This document shows, piece after piece, positions 63,901-64,000 of a stretch of 64,000 nt of DNA. The stretch comes from DASVNK01 sp036383895 (GTDB lineage Bacteria > Verrucomicrobiota > Verrucomicrobiia > Limisphaerales > SXQI01): contig DASVNK010000015.1 of NCBI GenBank assembly GCA_036383895.1, positions 62,001 through 126,000 of the forward strand, given 5' to 3'. The notes under the pieces were generated by a model. It ran no database searches. It was not told where the DNA came from and saw only the letters and a list, made by a program, of their open reading frames with translations. Within the stretch, counting starts at the first letter, position 1, and each line of letters starts with the position of its first letter. Position numbers and translations under genes: made by a program.

Positions 63901-64000
63901 CGAAACGGCCGAGACCGCGGAGGCCGACTTCCCAATCGATTTCGTTCACGCCTTTGAACGAGGTGTTGCCACCGCCCTGGTCGGGACCATCGAGCATAAT
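60947..64000 (-). CDS. Large secreted beta-helix surface protein, C-terminal 1,000 residues (truncated by window edge)
   Basis: The frame is still open at the right edge (I-MLDGPDQGGGN...), so the true start is outside the window. The N-terminal part seen here (to about 350) has repeats such as GYLTLAIGNGRGTLNVQDNAIINI and SSGTFTLQDDAVMTVNSD, like autotransporter/PEP-CTERM-associated repeats. Next is a right-handed beta-helix region (NVTIDGYSQPSSAPNSNP, GISILSVPWYDN-type, NFFGLGIDG repeats). The last about 70 residues are ITWTGGTAPFTVLKKTNLTDATW...GFFLVRSGTP, a module similar to that of the gene at 35381. Likely an adhesin or a polysaccharide-binding surface protein. Catalytic residues cannot be assigned. 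Confidence 0.8.
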   Translation of the reverse strand: MMLDGPDQGGGNTSFKGVNEIDWEVGLRGLGRFEMHNDAKFFASDDLKVAENAAGSGSVLMDGNSYLAVGSGISISSGGQNEQILTLAGNARADSGNSMGAGNPQGGTDEGYLTLAIGNGRGTLNVQDNAIINIRRLSAREGVSTVAVKNRGQFHIFDVLTGAGTNAASRPAETGPNSTFGSANTSSGTFTLQDDAVMTVNSDPASGPTKGLGISAQRDGGNPGGNMKMIIRDRASLTIEQDLMLGTGADAETSSGTLEIVGPSATVNIKGNLNMAVGLDGVIAAVDDNGAEAPGTSILHAVITGPTHTAVQVGGTARIANGQLKVSLNGYAPAAGTTYTLVDGGTIDGQFLTNDFSAAPLHRGLSWQVEYAADAVRLKVVASPLGRVRTVTTANNVNPPAGTVSLLQALTGVQNGDTIRFNIPGAGPHFIATPVGGYPIITNDNVTIDGYSQPSSAPNSNPILAANNAQLRIVLDSRNGNARVMDFDLDINSSGYGTTEAAVIGIYAATNIAVSGLSILSVPWYDNIDGEEVSVYAISFAKAASGYVSGNWIGIAPDGTTLAAPKNGLTAFAWRVVNTDPRTLSTNIVVGVQAGSTNAPAEFNVFCGIPSIPMILESEGSRISGNFINVFPSGVRDFHPALADPVDFFDTFEGNIEIGRSGNNTVIGVNGDGINDSNERNIFSGVLPPDQGGYEHNIEFYGQTPGTNIVIAGNYFGLGIDGTTRFTNGVPVLNAAGGTAQYRFGSDFDGVSDALEANVAYNNWPTALFPTTGSESFFDELSATAIVGARGNVLVNNFPFPTSPLKNAGQFWIDYYTKALVDPSLGVVPVISSSTATRLIGTVPVANAEYPVTIVDIYLADPEGIAYGQTAAVPELPNGYVQGRTYLGSFVDNSSADANPAAGAFDFNISSLNASGLLTVTANYSQQPAGTHNPITLTSPFSEPFEVVGAPVINASIAKTATGVRITWTGGTAPFTVLKKTNLTDATWTPVTTTSDRFADVPTPGAHGFFLVRSGTP

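Overview
The window looks like a chromosomal segment of a soil-type Verrucomicrobiota (PVC superphylum) bacterium. This is inferred from gene content, not from an rRNA. The evidence is a fused lpxC-fabZ gene followed by lpxA (so a Gram-negative lipid A maker), a giant PVC-type dehydrogenase/haem protein, a DUF1501 protein, five secreted Gfo/Idh/MocA oxidoreductases with twin-arginine signals, a plant-organelle-like histidyl-tRNA synthetase, and surface proteins ending in the 'TNLTxW...FFLVR' module common in this phylum. No prophage, CRISPR array, rRNA operon or complete insertion sequence is visible.

Layout. 0-3 kb: end of a GH42 beta-galactosidase, a DciA-like gene and a secreted GH39 glycosidase. 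3-9 kb: hisS, an HU-type DNA-binding protein, and the tight moxR-DUF58-transglutaminase operon. 9-13 kb: Gfo/Idh oxidoreductase, sugar isomerase-like TIM barrel and a lactonase. 13-16 kb: a PepSY-like secreted protein, then a four-helix-bundle gene flanked by inverted repeats, and remnants. 15.7-19 kb: tRNA-Tyr, lpxC-fabZ, lpxA and an unknown membrane protein, all on the minus strand. 19-21.6 kb: membrane protein, ispH, and a small winged-helix regulator/membrane-protein pair; the same palindrome lies in front of both ispH and the pair. 21.6-27.7 kb: a secreted esterase and three Gfo/Idh proteins. 27.7-34.3 kb: fumC, a methyltransferase, a phosphodiesterase, an X-Pro/CocE-type hydrolase and a secreted propeller protein. 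34.3-35.4 kb: about 1 kb of non-coding DNA full of repeats. 35.4-39.7 kb: a frameshifted surface protein and an orphan DUF1501 protein. 39.7-43.5 kb: Agl23-type membrane glycosyltransferase, discoidin-like protein and another Gfo/Idh. 43.8-48.9 kb: the SGNH-propeller-HEAT-cytochrome c protein and a lipoprotein. 49-56 kb: housekeeping genes (phhB, rplU-rpmA, HtrA protease, gltX, IscA/ErpA-type protein) mixed with small unknown genes. 56-64 kb: DUF309, dinB, DUF885 peptidase, ceramidase-like hydrolase and the end of a large beta-helix surface protein.

Taken together, the accessory genes describe a periplasmic programme of glycan and ester breakdown (GH42, GH39, esterase, lactonase, many exported NAD-type sugar oxidoreductases, a redox haem protein) set among core genes for lipid A, isoprenoids, translation and iron-sulphur assembly. 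The most interesting unexplained items are the shared palindromic operator of the wHTH/membrane module, the inverted-repeat-bounded four-helix-bundle unit, and the repeat-dense 34.4-35.4 kb gap. All calls come from reading the sequence; no database search was run.
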